Of a DNA stretch of 64,000 nt, positions 1 to 8,398 are shown piece after piece. Within the stretch, counting starts at the first letter, position 1. Each line of letters opens with the position of its first letter. The stretch is from contig NZ_CP115859.1 in the NCBI RefSeq assembly GCF_027920545.1, positions 372,001-436,000 of the forward strand, in the 5' to 3' direction. Origin of the DNA: Chryseobacterium camelliae (GTDB lineage Bacteria; Bacteroidota; Bacteroidia; Flavobacteriales; Weeksellaceae). Under the pieces are notes generated by a model. The model searched no databases. It was not told the origin of the DNA and worked only from the letters and a program-made list of their open reading frames with translations. A program made the position numbers and the translations under genes.

Positions 1-1647
1 GATTTTTGCATCATTTACAAAGTAATCATAGTAAGCGTTTTTATTTTTTGTTAAACTTAACTGAAGGTTAAATAGTGTCAGTCTATGTGTAATCCTTTCA
101 TTGACATTGGCAGCATAATTAAGTCCTGTATTAAAGTTTATTCTCCCCAATCCTATATTATTCTGAATTGACGATCCTAAAAGAATAGAGGTTGTAGGGG
201 TGTAACGCTTAGGAATCAGCTTGTAATAATTGAAAGGAACCAATAACCTTGGAAAATTAAGGGCAACCTGAGCCGTGAGTTCATAGGCTAAAATTCTTTT
301 ATCCAGGTTTTTAGGGTTTTTAATGGTACCAAAGGTTCCGGCAACGCTGGTTGATAAGTTTTCTGCACCTCCAAAAACATTTCTGGTGACTAAGTCCACA
401 GATGGGGCAACTCCAAAATTCAACAATGGAGAATAGTTAACATCTGTTGCTACTTTAATATCATATTTATCAAGTGGTTTCAGAATATAAAGAACATCTA
501 CTATACTGTCATTCGGGGAGGATCCGCCACCTCTTCTTAAAGAATCTTTCGCCTTCAGGATACTGAAATTATTCATGGATAGAATATTTCTTTTCGTAAC
601 ATCCAGCTGTTTTTGATCATAGATCGAATTGGGAGCTACAATGATTGATCTCCATAGAGCAGGGGTTCTATACTGTTCGTTAATTTTATGAAATCTAATC
701 CTTCTAAGGCTGTCTTTTTTTGTGTTTTTTTGAAAATCACTGATTTTGTCAACGATGGCCACATCCACATTTCCAAAGGTTGCAATTTTATAGGGAGTGT
801 TTACGGAATCTTTATGGATTTCTAAGGTTAAAGGAACATTTTTAGTGCTTTTCAGTGAGTCTGCCACAAAACCAACCTCTTCTCCGGAAGCGTTGAATTT
901 ATAATATCCCTGATCTCTCATGATCTCATTAATTCTGTTCACTTCTTTTTCCAGTACGGTCTGGTCAAGAATTTGTCCGGACTTTATAAGGCTTTTCTGT
1001 ATATTCAGCTGATAATTACTTTTTATACCGGGATCAGGAATATTATAATAGTATTCTTTAATCAGAGTGGGTTCATTATGGGTAATATAATAAGTAGTCT
1101 GAGCTTTTTTTGAAGTCGAATCTGTAGTGTTTTTAAACTTTACTTTCGCATCCCAATATCCTTTATATCCCATTCTGTTTTCAATGGATTCGGCGCCTTT
1201 TTCCGTTCTTGTAGGATCCAGAATAACAGGTGCGGATCCCCAGTTATGATACAGCCTGTCCAGAAATAAACTTTTACCGACACTGCTTTTCATATCATAT
1301 TTCAAAAAAAGAGAATCTCTGAGTTTCTGATCTCTCATTTCGTTGGGATAGGTCATATATTCGTTGAGAAGAGCATCGTATTTAGGATCTGCAGCATTGT
1401 ACAGCCATAAACTTAAAGGCATAAAAAGAAACTGCTTCTTATTCGGCTTTTGCTGTACATATCCTTTTAATTCACTATCAAAAGGCTGTTTTGCATCTTC
1501 GAACTCAAATGAATTTTTGGTAAGCAAATATTCTCCGTCAGGAACTTTTTTGGTGGTGCTGCAAGCATAAAGTAGCCCTACAAATGTTGCAAATGATATA
1601 ATTTTATAATATTTTTGAGGAGAATTTTTAAAATGCTTACAGCTCAT
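1..1647 (-). CDS. TamA/BamA-like outer membrane assembly lipoprotein, 3' end cut by window
   Basis: Incomplete at the window edge; about 549 codons are visible and the C-terminal strands of the barrel are missing. The N-terminus has a signal peptide ending in a lipobox (LYAC, then STTKK), so it is probably an outer membrane lipoprotein. Middle residues look like POTRA-type repeats and the distal part (VATDVNYSPLLNFG, RNVFGGAENL) reads as the start of an Omp85-type barrel. The family inserts or translocates proteins at the outer membrane. I chose ATG 1647 because no other start lies upstream of the signal peptide; it overlaps the 5' end of the divergent methyltransferase by 15 bases. Family assignment is firm, exact substrate unknown. 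Confidence 0.8.
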   Translation of the reverse strand, partial: MSCKHFKNSPQKYYKIISFATFVGLLYACSTTKKVPDGEYLLTKNSFEFEDAKQPFDSELKGYVQQKPNKKQFLFMPLSLWLYNAADPKYDALLNEYMTYPNEMRDQKLRDSLFLKYDMKSSVGKSLFLDRLYHNWGSAPVILDPTRTEKGAESIENRMGYKGYWDAKVKFKNTTDSTSKKAQTTYYITHNEPTLIKEYYYNIPDPGIKSNYQLNIQKSLIKSGQILDQTVLEKEVNRINEIMRDQGYYKFNASGEEVGFVADSLKSTKNVPLTLEIHKDSVNTPYKIATFGNVDVAIVDKISDFQKNTKKDSLRRIRFHKINEQYRTPALWRSIIVAPNSIYDQKQLDVTKRNILSMNNFSILKAKDSLRRGGGSSPNDSIVDVLYILKPLDKYDIKVATDVNYSPLLNFGVAPSVDLVTRNVFGGAENLSTSVAGTFGTIKNPKNLDKRILAYELTAQVALNFPRLLVPFNYYKLIPKRYTPTTSILLGSSIQNNIGLGRINFNTGLNYAANVNERITHRLTLFNLQLSLTKNKNAYYDYFVNDAKI

Positions 1648-2361
1648 ACAATAAAAATTTTACAGTCTTTAGATAAAAAGAAGTTCAGACAAAAATACAA
1701 TTTGTTTTTGGTTGAAGGTAATAAAACCATCCGAGAACTCTTCAATTCTAACTTTAAAATTAAAGAAATATTCTCTACCGATCCACAAAAATTGGATTGC
1801 AGTACAATACCTGTCACTCATGTCTCTGAAAATGAATTGAAAAAAATCAGTTTTTTGATGAATCCTAAAGATTCTGTTGCCGTTTGCTGGCTTAATGGAG
1901 AGCAGGCTGAAATAGAAGACAAAAAGATTCAGCTTGTTTTAGACGGTATTCAGGATCCCGGAAATTTAGGGACAATTATTCGTTTGGCAGATTGGTTCGG
2001 AATAGAACAGATTGTTTGCAGTGAAGATACCGTAGACTTTTATAACCCAAAAGTTGTTCAGGCAACGATGGGGTCATTTACAAGAGTTAATGTTGTTTAT
2101 ACAAACCTTACAGAATATCTTTCAGCTACCGGAAATGTCAATGTAGGAACGGATATGGTAGGAGAGAGCATTTATACTTTTGAAAAACCTGAAAATTTAA
2201 ATTTAATTTTAGGAAATGAAGGCAACGGAATGCGTCCGGAAACCGAAAAATTACTTCAGAAAAATATTACGATTCCAAGATTTGGGAAATCCCAGTCTAC
2301 GGAAAGCCTGAATGTTTCTATGGCGGCAGGAATTATTTTAGGACAACTTTTTTCAAAATGA
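1633..2361 (+). CDS. TrmH/SpoU-family RNA 2'-O-methyltransferase
   Basis: SAM-dependent methyltransferase of the SPOUT class, expected to methylate a ribose in tRNA or rRNA in the cytoplasm. The three SpoU motifs are visible: motif 1 DPGNLGTIIRLADWFG (about residues 106-121), motif 2 LILGNEGNGM (about 191-200) and motif 3 STESLNVSMAAGII near the C-terminus. The N-terminal FLVEGNKTIREL segment is the small RNA-binding domain of the family. Length of 242 residues fits. A TTG at 1615 is in frame, but ATG 1633 starts the conserved region and gives the usual length. Target nucleotide cannot be told from sequence. Confidence 0.92.
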   Translation: MLTAHTIKILQSLDKKKFRQKYNLFLVEGNKTIRELFNSNFKIKEIFSTDPQKLDCSTIPVTHVSENELKKISFLMNPKDSVAVCWLNGEQAEIEDKKIQLVLDGIQDPGNLGTIIRLADWFGIEQIVCSEDTVDFYNPKVVQATMGSFTRVNVVYTNLTEYLSATGNVNVGTDMVGESIYTFEKPENLNLILGNEGNGMRPETEKLLQKNITIPRFGKSQSTESLNVSMAAGIILGQLFSK

Positions 2362-2421
2362 TAAGATCAAAAGTAAAAAGTTATAAGTAAGAAGCAAGAA
2401 GTAAAAATGTTAAAGGTTAAA

Positions 2422-2473
2422 GGTTAGAAATTAGTTTAAATGAAATGTCATTCGATTTTGCTAATTTCTAACC
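2422..2473. repeat. Inverted repeat between convergent genes, possible bidirectional terminator
   Basis: Perfect 13-base arms (GGTTAGAAATTAG at 2422-2434 and its complement at 2461-2473) around a 26-base loop, between the convergent methyltransferase and the 165-residue gene. No clear T-run follows. The preceding bases (2362-2421) are low-complexity words such as AAGTAA and TTAAAGG, like repeats scattered in other intergenic gaps of this window. Confidence 0.5.
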
Positions 2474-2485
2474 TTCAATTTTAGT

Positions 2486-2983
2486 TTAAATCAGTTGTTC
2501 CAAACTGGAGACACTTTTATTCTTTTGATATTCTTCCAGTTTTTTTCTCACCATTTTCAAGGCAATAGGAGCAATATATATTAAAGCGGCACCGATCAGC
2601 TTTTTCTTCCAGTTGGAGCTGCCCATACTCTTTTTCGCATAGTTTCCTACAAGAGCGGTTACTCCCAATTTTACCACACTGTCAAAAGCGTTTCCTTTGA
2701 GTGCAGAACTGGCAATTCCCAATGCAGTACTTTTATTCATAAATACGTCTTTTACTTCTGTAGCAAGCTGCTTGGCAATTACATCTTTTCTTAAAACAAT
2801 CTTTTCATCCCCGTCTTCATCTACTTTTTCCTGCAGGTACTGATCGGTAAGCCCATTGGTAAATGCACTTAAACTCTCTTTTGTATTTTTAAAAGTTAAA
2901 AGACCTTCCAAATCATTAATTTCATTTTTTAATAATTTTTTCTTGATTCTTAACTCCTGTATGCTCTCATATTTCGCGCTCAT
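2486..2983 (-). CDS. Conserved hypothetical protein following holin-like gene
   Basis: I do not recognise a characterised family. The 165-residue protein has a charged N-terminal helix (residues 1-60, possible coiled coil), an alanine/glycine-rich middle, and one hydrophobic stretch (LIGAALIYIAPIALKMV, about residues 130-146) followed by basic residues, so it may be membrane-associated. Its start is 4 bases from the end of the holin-like gene, so the two are very likely co-transcribed and act together. Similar YtxH/holin/third-gene trios are common in Flavobacteriia and are usually taken as envelope or stationary-phase stress genes; that role is inference. Confidence 0.7.
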   Translation of the reverse strand: MSAKYESIQELRIKKKLLKNEINDLEGLLTFKNTKESLSAFTNGLTDQYLQEKVDEDGDEKIVLRKDVIAKQLATEVKDVFMNKSTALGIASSALKGNAFDSVVKLGVTALVGNYAKKSMGSSNWKKKLIGAALIYIAPIALKMVRKKLEEYQKNKSVSSLEQLI

Positions 2984-2987
2984 GATG

Positions 2988-3296
2988 TTAATGGTTTAAA
3001 AATTTGATTACCTTATCTGCTACAGAATATACTATTTTTTGTTTGAAAGCCACAATGAAAATCATAATAACGAAATAAAATGCAGCAACAATTAAAAAAC
3101 CGTAAGAAGTATTGTCCAATGCTTTTCCTATAAGAAATGCAATTCCAAAATTAAAAAGAACGATGAAAAATGCAAAAGCAACCAACATAATGACAAGGTA
3201 AGTAATAATACCTGCAGAAAGAGAAGACTTTTCTGTAGCTTCAAGCTTTAGCAGGTCTATTCTTTTCGATGCATATTCTTTAATAGTTTCTATCAT
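2988..3296 (-). CDS. Holin-superfamily (phage_holin_3_6-like) membrane protein
   Basis: Small protein of 102 residues: a short charged N-terminal helix (IKEYASKRIDLLKLEATEK), then two hydrophobic hairpin segments (about residues 30-52 and 62-84) and a short basic tail. This is the layout of the Actinobacterial Holin-X / holin superfamily III proteins, which despite the name are mostly chromosomal inner membrane proteins of unknown role. Neighbours are YtxH upstream and an unknown protein downstream; there are no phage genes nearby, so I do not read it as a lysis gene. Confidence 0.75.
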   Translation of the reverse strand: MIETIKEYASKRIDLLKLEATEKSSLSAGIITYLVIMLVAFAFFIVLFNFGIAFLIGKALDNTSYGFLIVAAFYFVIMIFIVAFKQKIVYSVADKVIKFLNH

Positions 3297-3320
3297 TGTT
3301 TTTGTTTAAAGTTACAAAAA

Positions 3321-3347
3321 AAGGAACTTTCATTCACAAAGTTCCTT
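3321..3347 (-). terminator. Rho-independent terminator after ytxH
   Basis: Arms AAGGAACTTT (3321-3330) and AAAGTTCCTT (3338-3347) around a 7-base loop, followed on the minus strand by a run of five or more T. It sits between ytxH and the holin-like gene, so most ytxH transcripts should end here. Confidence 0.8.
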
Positions 3348-3380
3348 CTTATAATTTATTCCAAAAAAATAAATTATGTA

Positions 3381-3728
3381 TTATTTAAGATCATTCAGTT
3401 CTGCTTCTACATCCTTTACCACGTTAGTAGTTTTAGCAACAATCTGATCTTTGTATTTATCATAGCCATCCTTTACGGTATGTGCTACATTACTTGCTGT
3501 TTCTTTAAAAGTAGAAGAAATATTGTCATACTGATCTTTTACTTTTTCAGAAACTTCTCCGTATTTATTTCTTGCCTGATCTTTTAAATCGTTCGCTTTA
3601 TTTTTAATTTTCTTTCTCGTTTCCTTTCCTTCTTCCGGAGCATAAAGCATTCCCAAAATAACTCCTGCAGCTGCTCCTGCAAGAAGTCCTGCCAAAATTC
3701 CCGCTGTATTGTTTCCTTTTCTAGACAT
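3381..3728 (-). CDS. YtxH domain-containing protein
   Basis: 115 residues. A glycine/alanine-rich hydrophobic segment near the N-terminus (ILAGLLAGAAAGVILGMLYAP, about residues 10-30, broken across my quote as one segment) is followed by EEGKETRKKIKNKA and a long amphipathic helical tail rich in Lys, Asp and Val. This is the YtxH (general stress protein) pattern known from Bacillus, where the gene is sigma-B dependent; biochemical function is unknown. A minus-strand candidate promoter (TTTG 3793-3796, 16 bases, TATTTTTA 3769-3776) lies upstream. Family assignment is good, role uncertain. Confidence 0.85.
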   Translation of the reverse strand: MSRKGNNTAGILAGLLAGAAAGVILGMLYAPEEGKETRKKIKNKANDLKDQARNKYGEVSEKVKDQYDNISSTFKETASNVAHTVKDGYDKYKDQIVAKTTNVVKDVEAELNDLK

Positions 3729-3822
3729 TTCTTGTTTTTTTAATAGTTAATAAAATTAGTTTTTACGGTAAAAATAATTACAATTAATATACCAAAGGAC
3801 ACCAACCTGCTATTAAAAAATG

Positions 3823-4497
3823 TTAAATCTTCTCAATATAAGCCAGTATGCTCTCTATAGTCTGTTCTTTGGTAAGAAGGCTATTGTCTATGACAATGGC
3901 ATCATCAGCCTGTCTTAATGGCGCAATTTCTCTTTCACTGTCTATTTTGTCACGTTCTATCAGGTTTTCTTTTACCTGCTGCTCTTCAGCCTGTATCCCC
4001 AAACCTAAAAGTTCCTGGTATCTTCTCTTTGTTCTTTCCTCTATGCTTGCCGTAAGAAAAAATTTGTAATCCGCATCAGGAAGAACCACTGTTCCTATAT
4101 CCCTTCCATCCATAATAATTCCGCCTTTTTCTGCTAATGAACGTTGAGACTGAAGCAAAAAATCTCTAATTTCTTTTTGCTTGGCCACCAAACTTACATT
4201 GTCAGAAACCTCATTGGTTCTTATCTGTTTGGAAATGTCAATATGATTCAGAAAAAGAACAAGCTCAGTTCCTACATTTTTAAACTCCAATTCAATCTGA
4301 TCCAATGAAGAAAATAATTCGTTTAAATTAATTGTACCGTCTTCATTAAGGCAATTTTGAAGGGCAAACCACGTCACTCCTCGGTAAAGAGCCCCCGTAT
4401 CCAAATGAATAAGCCCAAGCTTTTCGGCAATCACTTTAGATATTGAACTTTTTCCGGTAGATGAGTACCCATCAATCGCTATTACAGGTTTTTTCAT
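3823..4497 (-). CDS. cmk: (d)CMP kinase
   Basis: Phosphorylates CMP and dCMP with ATP in pyrimidine nucleotide salvage. Visible: P-loop IDGYSSTGKSSISK near the N-terminus, substrate segment LDTGALYRGVTW, DGRDIGTVVLPDADYKFFL, lid residues in ERTKRRYQEL, and the C-terminal RDKIDSEREIAPL with DAIVIDNS. 224 residues matches the family. It lies 95 bases after porQ on the same strand with a strong terminator between, so expression may be partly separate. Pairing of porQ with cmk is common in Bacteroidota. Confidence 0.95.
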   Translation of the reverse strand: MKKPVIAIDGYSSTGKSSISKVIAEKLGLIHLDTGALYRGVTWFALQNCLNEDGTINLNELFSSLDQIELEFKNVGTELVLFLNHIDISKQIRTNEVSDNVSLVAKQKEIRDFLLQSQRSLAEKGGIIMDGRDIGTVVLPDADYKFFLTASIEERTKRRYQELLGLGIQAEEQQVKENLIERDKIDSEREIAPLRQADDAIVIDNSLLTKEQTIESILAYIEKI

Positions 4498-4530
4498 ACT
4501 ACAAATTTCAAGAAATTTTCTTAAAAAGCA

Positions 4531-4561
4531 AGAAACCTTAAGAGATTTTCTTAAGGTTTCT
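4531..4561 (-). terminator. Rho-independent terminator after porQ
   Basis: Perfect 13-base arms (AGAAACCTTAAGA at 4531-4543, complement at 4549-4561) with a 5-base loop; on the minus strand the stem is followed by GCTTTTTAAG. It separates porQ from cmk. Confidence 0.85.
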
Positions 4562-4592
4562 ATTTATTTGATGATCAATTTTTTTATTTGAA

Positions 4593-5585
4593 TTAATATC
4601 CTGCATGACTTGATAGATCTACAGAAACACCTATCTGGTTGACATTTGAAGAGTTATGATATCTTACGTGAGCATAATCGATTCTGAATCTTGACAATTT
4701 AATTCCAAAACCGGCTGAAAGTCCTGAAAAGTTTCTTTGATCGGCAACAGCCAGCTCATTTCCTCTTTTCACATTATATCCCAGTCTGATATTAAAGCCT
4801 TTTTCCGGGAAAAGTTCAGCACCGATAGAAAAGTGATCGGCAATTTTTCTTCCCACGTTTACTTCTTGCCCGTCTACATTATATTCTGAAGAAATATCAA
4901 ACTGTTGAAGATCGTGCGCTGTAATAGTCACAGCTAACGGAATGCTTTTTAATATTTTTGTATATCCTAAATCTACTCTGAAAGGAAGATTTTCTCTTGT
5001 TCCGTTGAAAGATTTGAACTGATATCCGAAATTTCTCGCCACTACAGATACCGTTTCCTTATTTTTTTTGTTGTGATACGTAATTCCCGCAGTTCCGGAA
5101 ATAGCGGAAGAAGTGAAATTATCAATTTTTGAAGTGATGAAGTTTAATCCGCCGCCAATTGTCCAGTCTTCTTCAAACTGATAGGCATATCCTGCTCCTA
5201 CAGCTACATCCGAGGCTGAAAACTCTCCGTTTTCAAAACCACTTTCATCTGTTCTGGGAATATTGCCATAACTCATGTAACGGGCATTGACAGTAGCCAT
5301 ATGTCCGTTGTCAAAGTCTTTTGCATACGCAATGGTTCCATATTTTGAATCCGCCAGATAGGCTGCTCCGTTTACAGAAAGCTGTTGGTCTGAATCTTTA
5401 TTAAGCAATGCAGGGTTTGCAATTGCAAAGGAAACATCATAATCTCTTATCGTAATTGCATCTCCTCCCAAAGCTGCTTGTCTGGCAGATACAGGAATAT
5501 TTAAGAAAGGATAAACATTTGTTCCTGTTTGTGCATAAGAAACAATTCCTGACAGAAATAATGAAAAAATGATAATTTTCTTCAA
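4593..5585 (-). CDS. porQ: Type IX secretion system protein PorQ
   Basis: 330-residue outer membrane beta-barrel protein with a signal peptide (MKKIIIFSLFLSGIVSYAQ). The conserved start of the mature protein (TGTNVYPFLNIPVSARQAALG) and the repeated glycine/aromatic strands (GIELFP-like, RLGYN, FSIGAELF) are typical of the PorV/PorQ group of FadL-like barrels. In Porphyromonas gingivalis PorQ, with PorZ and PorU, forms the attachment complex that processes and anchors type IX cargo at the cell surface. Cargo with the matching C-terminal sorting domain is encoded at 43688-44854 and 63107-64000 in this window. Confidence 0.9.
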   Translation of the reverse strand: MKKIIIFSLFLSGIVSYAQTGTNVYPFLNIPVSARQAALGGDAITIRDYDVSFAIANPALLNKDSDQQLSVNGAAYLADSKYGTIAYAKDFDNGHMATVNARYMSYGNIPRTDESGFENGEFSASDVAVGAGYAYQFEEDWTIGGGLNFITSKIDNFTSSAISGTAGITYHNKKNKETVSVVARNFGYQFKSFNGTRENLPFRVDLGYTKILKSIPLAVTITAHDLQQFDISSEYNVDGQEVNVGRKIADHFSIGAELFPEKGFNIRLGYNVKRGNELAVADQRNFSGLSAGFGIKLSRFRIDYAHVRYHNSSNVNQIGVSVDLSSHAGY

Positions 5586-5603
5586 TTCGATTTATAATTA
5601 ATG

Positions 5604-5633
5604 CAAAAATAATTCTTTTTCGTTCGTATCAAA
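5604..5633 (-). promoter_or_regulatory. Promoter of porQ
   Basis: On the minus strand TTTG (5630-5633), 18 bases, TATTTTTG (5604-5611): matches the Bacteroidota -33/-7 consensus. The -7 box lies about 19 bases upstream of the porQ ATG. Confidence 0.65.
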
Positions 5634-5670
5634 ATATTTAGAACATTATTTACAACTAAATATTTTTCTT

Positions 5671-5698
5671 TTTGCAATATTTTTAATGATTATATTTG
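5671..5698 (+). promoter_or_regulatory. Promoter of pyrH-frr
   Basis: TTTG (5671-5674), 16 bases, TATATTTG (5691-5698), a perfect -7 element with a slightly short spacer, 53 bases before the pyrH ATG. Confidence 0.6.
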
Positions 5699-5751
5699 CA
5701 GCATCAAATTTAAAAGAATTTGGTTCTGAAATAAACTCTTAAAAATAAAAG

Positions 5752-6459
5752 ATGAAATATAAAAGAATCCTTCTAAAACTTAGTGGTGAAGCCTTAATGG
5801 GAAACAGACAATATGGTATTGATAATGACAGGCTGCAGGAATATGCTCTGGAGATTAAAAAAATAGTAGATAAAGGGTGTGAAGTAGCTATTGTGATTGG
5901 AGGAGGAAATATTTTCCGTGGAGTGGCAGGAGCCGCAAAAGGAATGGACAGAGTGCAGGGAGATTATATGGGAATGCTGGCAACAGTAATCAACGGAATG
6001 GCTCTGCAAGGTGCATTGGAAGATGCGGGAATCAAAACGAGACTTCAGTCTGCCATTGAAATGGATAAAGTGGCAGAACCTTTCATCAAAAGAAGAGCGG
6101 TAAGACATCTTGAAAAAGGAAGAGTAGTTATTTTTGGGGCAGGAACAGGAAATCCTTATTTTACAACCGATACTGCTGCAACTTTGAGAGCCATTGAAAT
6201 AGGGGCGGATGTCATTTTAAAAGGAACAAGAGTAGACGGAATCTATGACAGCGATCCTGAGAAAAATGAAAACGCCGTAAAATATAATTCATTATCTTTC
6301 GACGAAGTTTATGCTAAAAATCTTAAAGTAATGGATATGACAGCATTTACTCTAAGCCACGAAAATAAATTGCCTATTATTGTTTTTGATATGAACAAAG
6401 ACGGTAACTTGGAAAGAATTGTAGACGGAGAAATCGTGGGTACTTTAGTAGATTTGTAA
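5752..6459 (+). CDS. pyrH: UMP kinase
   Basis: Hexameric amino-acid-kinase-fold enzyme that converts UMP to UDP with ATP. Recognised by [13 protein letters not shown] at the N-terminus, [11 protein letters not shown], the [18 protein letters not shown] segment, [15 protein letters not shown] and [14 protein letters not shown]. 235 residues is the family length. It is followed by frr after about 100 bases, the usual order (tsf-pyrH-frr in many bacteria). Confidence 0.97.
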   Translation: MKYKRILLKLSGEALMGNRQYGIDNDRLQEYALEIKKIVDKGCEVAIVIGGGNIFRGVAGAAKGMDRVQGDYMGMLATVINGMALQGALEDAGIKTRLQSAIEMDKVAEPFIKRRAVRHLEKGRVVIFGAGTGNPYFTTDTAATLRAIEIGADVILKGTRVDGIYDSDPEKNENAVKYNSLSFDEVYAKNLKVMDMTAFTLSHENKLPIIVFDMNKDGNLERIVDGEIVGTLVDL

Positions 6460-6471
6460 TCTGGTAGCAGG

Positions 6472-6534
6472 TAATAGATTTTAGGAATTAAGTTTGTTAC
6501 TCATTGCCTATTACTCATTACTCATATTTATAAA
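6472..6534 (+). repeat. Low-complexity ACTCATT word repeat between pyrH and frr
   Basis: Contains near-tandem copies of ATTACTCATT / TTACTCATTGCC. Degenerate direct words of this sort recur in gaps of this genome (see 2362-2421). It sits inside the pyrH-frr transcript; no hairpin with a T-run is seen. Confidence 0.5.
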
Positions 6535-6564
6535 ATGTGTAACTTTTCAAATTTTAAATATATA

Positions 6565-7119
6565 ATGGAAGAATTAGATCTTATATTAGAATCTGTAAAA
6601 CAGGACATGGATGCAGCAGTAAGACACTTGGATCATGCTTTTCAAAGAATTAGAGCAGGACGTGCTTCTACAGCTATGGTTCAGGATGTAATGGTAGAAT
6701 ATTACGGAGCAATGACTCCTATCAACCAGGTTGCTAACGTTTCTGTTCCGGATGCCATGACGATTTCTATTCAACCTTGGGATGCAAAAGCGATTAACGA
6801 TATTGAAAAAGCAATCATCAATTCAAATTTGGGTTTTGCACCCTCTAACAACGGTATCAATATTATCCTGAATGTACCGCCATTAACGGAGGAAAGAAGA
6901 AAGGAGCTGGCTAAACAGGCTAAAGTAGAAACTGAAAATACCAAAATTGTAGTAAGAAATGCAAGACAGGACGGTTTGAAAGAACTGAAAAAACTGGATG
7001 GCGTTTCTGAAGACGTTGTTAAAGGAATTGAAGCAGATATTCAGGTACTCACCGACAAATATGTAAAACTTTGTGATGAGCATCTGAAAGCTAAAGAAGC
7101 AGATATTTTGAAGGTATAA
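6565..7119 (+). CDS. frr: Ribosome recycling factor
   Basis: Splits post-termination 70S ribosomes together with EF-G. The 184-residue product from ATG 6565 (MEELDLILESVKQDMD) has the family length; the in-frame ATG at 6535 would add ten atypical residues and is rejected. Signature stretches are HAFQRIRAGRASTAMV, PWDAKAINDIEKAI, NVPPLTEERRKEL and RNARQDGLKELKKL, covering the three-helix bundle and the hinge. Confidence 0.96.
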   Translation: MEELDLILESVKQDMDAAVRHLDHAFQRIRAGRASTAMVQDVMVEYYGAMTPINQVANVSVPDAMTISIQPWDAKAINDIEKAIINSNLGFAPSNNGINIILNVPPLTEERRKELAKQAKVETENTKIVVRNARQDGLKELKKLDGVSEDVVKGIEADIQVLTDKYVKLCDEHLKAKEADILKV

Positions 7120-7135
7120 GTTTTCAAGAAAATAT

Positions 7136-7175
7136 AAATAAAAGAGGTTTTCAATAATGAAAACCTCTTTTATTT
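7136..7175. terminator. Bidirectional terminator between frr and the DUF695 gene
   Basis: Perfect 17-base arms (AAATAAAAGAGGTTTTC at 7136-7152, complement at 7159-7175) with a 6-base loop. A/T-rich ends give U-rich tails on both strands. The right arm overlaps the stop codon of the convergent gene. Confidence 0.85.
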
Positions 7176-8268
7176 AATAATGTTTGAACCTGTCAAACGT
7201 TTGCCAGTACTTATCTTTATAAATGTGATAGTCTATTTTTAATTGATCAGAATATCTGGAAATCGTTTGGTGGGTAATTCTGGATGAATCCCTAAATTCC
7301 TTGCAGGCAAAGAAAATTTCTCTGAGATTATCTGCGGTTTCCCTTCCAATATTCAAATAACCTTCAGTATCAATAAGAACCTTATGCAGTTCATCTTCAA
7401 AAGCATTCATTATATACGAATCTTCAGAATTCGGAAGTCCACGGTGATCTTTGCCGTCATAATGAATTTCAATTTTTAAAATCCAGGGATGAGAGGCTTT
7501 ATGATTCCACTCCAATATGGTGGTATTCGCTATCGCAAAATACGGATTCCCGTTGCTGAGGGCAGCTTCAAAGCTTCCCCAATTATCTTTTTTAGCAGAA
7601 TATCTTTTGTGTTGGTATTTTTGTTCAAACTCACTTTCTCTCCAGGCAAGATAATCTTTCAGTTTTGAAATCGGAATAAGCTCCGCATTTTTAGGGCTGC
7701 TTCCCTTTATCTGTAAATGATCAATGATTGTTGCAGAAGACAATTCCCCAAGAAGATTATTCAGATAGATATACACTCCGTTGATGATCACTTCCTTTTC
7801 TGCCTCATTAAAATAATCGTAGACTATGGTAAGATCTATTTCATCAGGATAATTCTCATCATAAGTTGCAAAAAAAGACAGATTATCTTCGGAAAAAGTA
7901 TGGTTTTCCATTTTGATCTGAAACCTGGAAATCTTCGCTTCAGGTTTAAGCGCTGTGAACCTCCAGTTATCAATATCAGGAGCCGATTTGATGAGATCTT
8001 CCACAAAAACAATATTCTTGATATTGGTATCTGCGGTGAGAATAAGTTCGGCTGTACGGCTGTCGTACATTCCTGTAAGGAAATAAATTCCGTCCTTAAT
8101 TTGATTTAATTTTGACATCATTTTATCAAAAAAGACTTCCTCCGTTTTTTCGCCTTTATGTACTGCTTTCCAGATTTTTTTATGGTTGGCTGAAAACCAA
8201 TTCCAAAAATCTGTATTCGAAGCCATATTTTCGTATTTAGAAGGGAACATTCTACGTAAAAATTTCAT
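7174..8268 (-). CDS. DUF695 domain-containing protein
   Basis: 364 residues, no signal peptide, probably cytoplasmic. The C-terminal third (WGSFEAALSNGNPYFAIANTT about residues 225-245, then KIEIHYDGKDHRGLPNSED and the closing YHIYKDKYWQTFDRF) matches the DUF695 pattern; the N-terminal part is a separate conserved domain found in front of DUF695 in Bacteroidota. Function is unknown. It stands alone between terminators, with a -7 element TACTTTTG on the minus strand at 8288-8295. Confidence 0.75.
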   Translation of the reverse strand: MKFLRRMFPSKYENMASNTDFWNWFSANHKKIWKAVHKGEKTEEVFFDKMMSKLNQIKDGIYFLTGMYDSRTAELILTADTNIKNIVFVEDLIKSAPDIDNWRFTALKPEAKISRFQIKMENHTFSEDNLSFFATYDENYPDEIDLTIVYDYFNEAEKEVIINGVYIYLNNLLGELSSATIIDHLQIKGSSPKNAELIPISKLKDYLAWRESEFEQKYQHKRYSAKKDNWGSFEAALSNGNPYFAIANTTILEWNHKASHPWILKIEIHYDGKDHRGLPNSEDSYIMNAFEDELHKVLIDTEGYLNIGRETADNLREIFFACKEFRDSSRITHQTISRYSDQLKIDYHIYKDKYWQTFDRFKHY

Positions 8269-8358
8269 CGATCTATTTGTATTACTACAAAAGTAGGAAA
8301 GAAGTTTCTAAAAAGAATTTATTTTACATTAAATTTCTTGGAATTTATAATTTTTGTG

Positions 8359-8379
8359 ATGAAAATTTAAGATTTTCAT
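8359..8379 (-). terminator. Weak hairpin after the Nudix regulator
   Basis: Eight-base arms (ATGAAAAT at 8359-8366, ATTTTCAT at 8372-8379); only a broken T-run follows on the minus strand. Low stability. Confidence 0.3.
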
Positions 8380-8398
8380 ATTTTGACCTTGCTTTTAT

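Noticed and set aside
1364..1570. Plus-strand 68-residue frame
   Set aside because: Antisense to the TamA-like gene, which is well conserved in the other strand; composition is that of a shadow.
2988..3296. Holin gene as sign of a prophage
   Set aside because: No endolysin, capsid, integrase or terminase genes nearby; the family is usually chromosomal.
5794..6108. 104-residue minus-strand frame inside pyrH
   Set aside because: Full antisense to a conserved enzyme gene; His/Ser/Cys-rich shadow translation.
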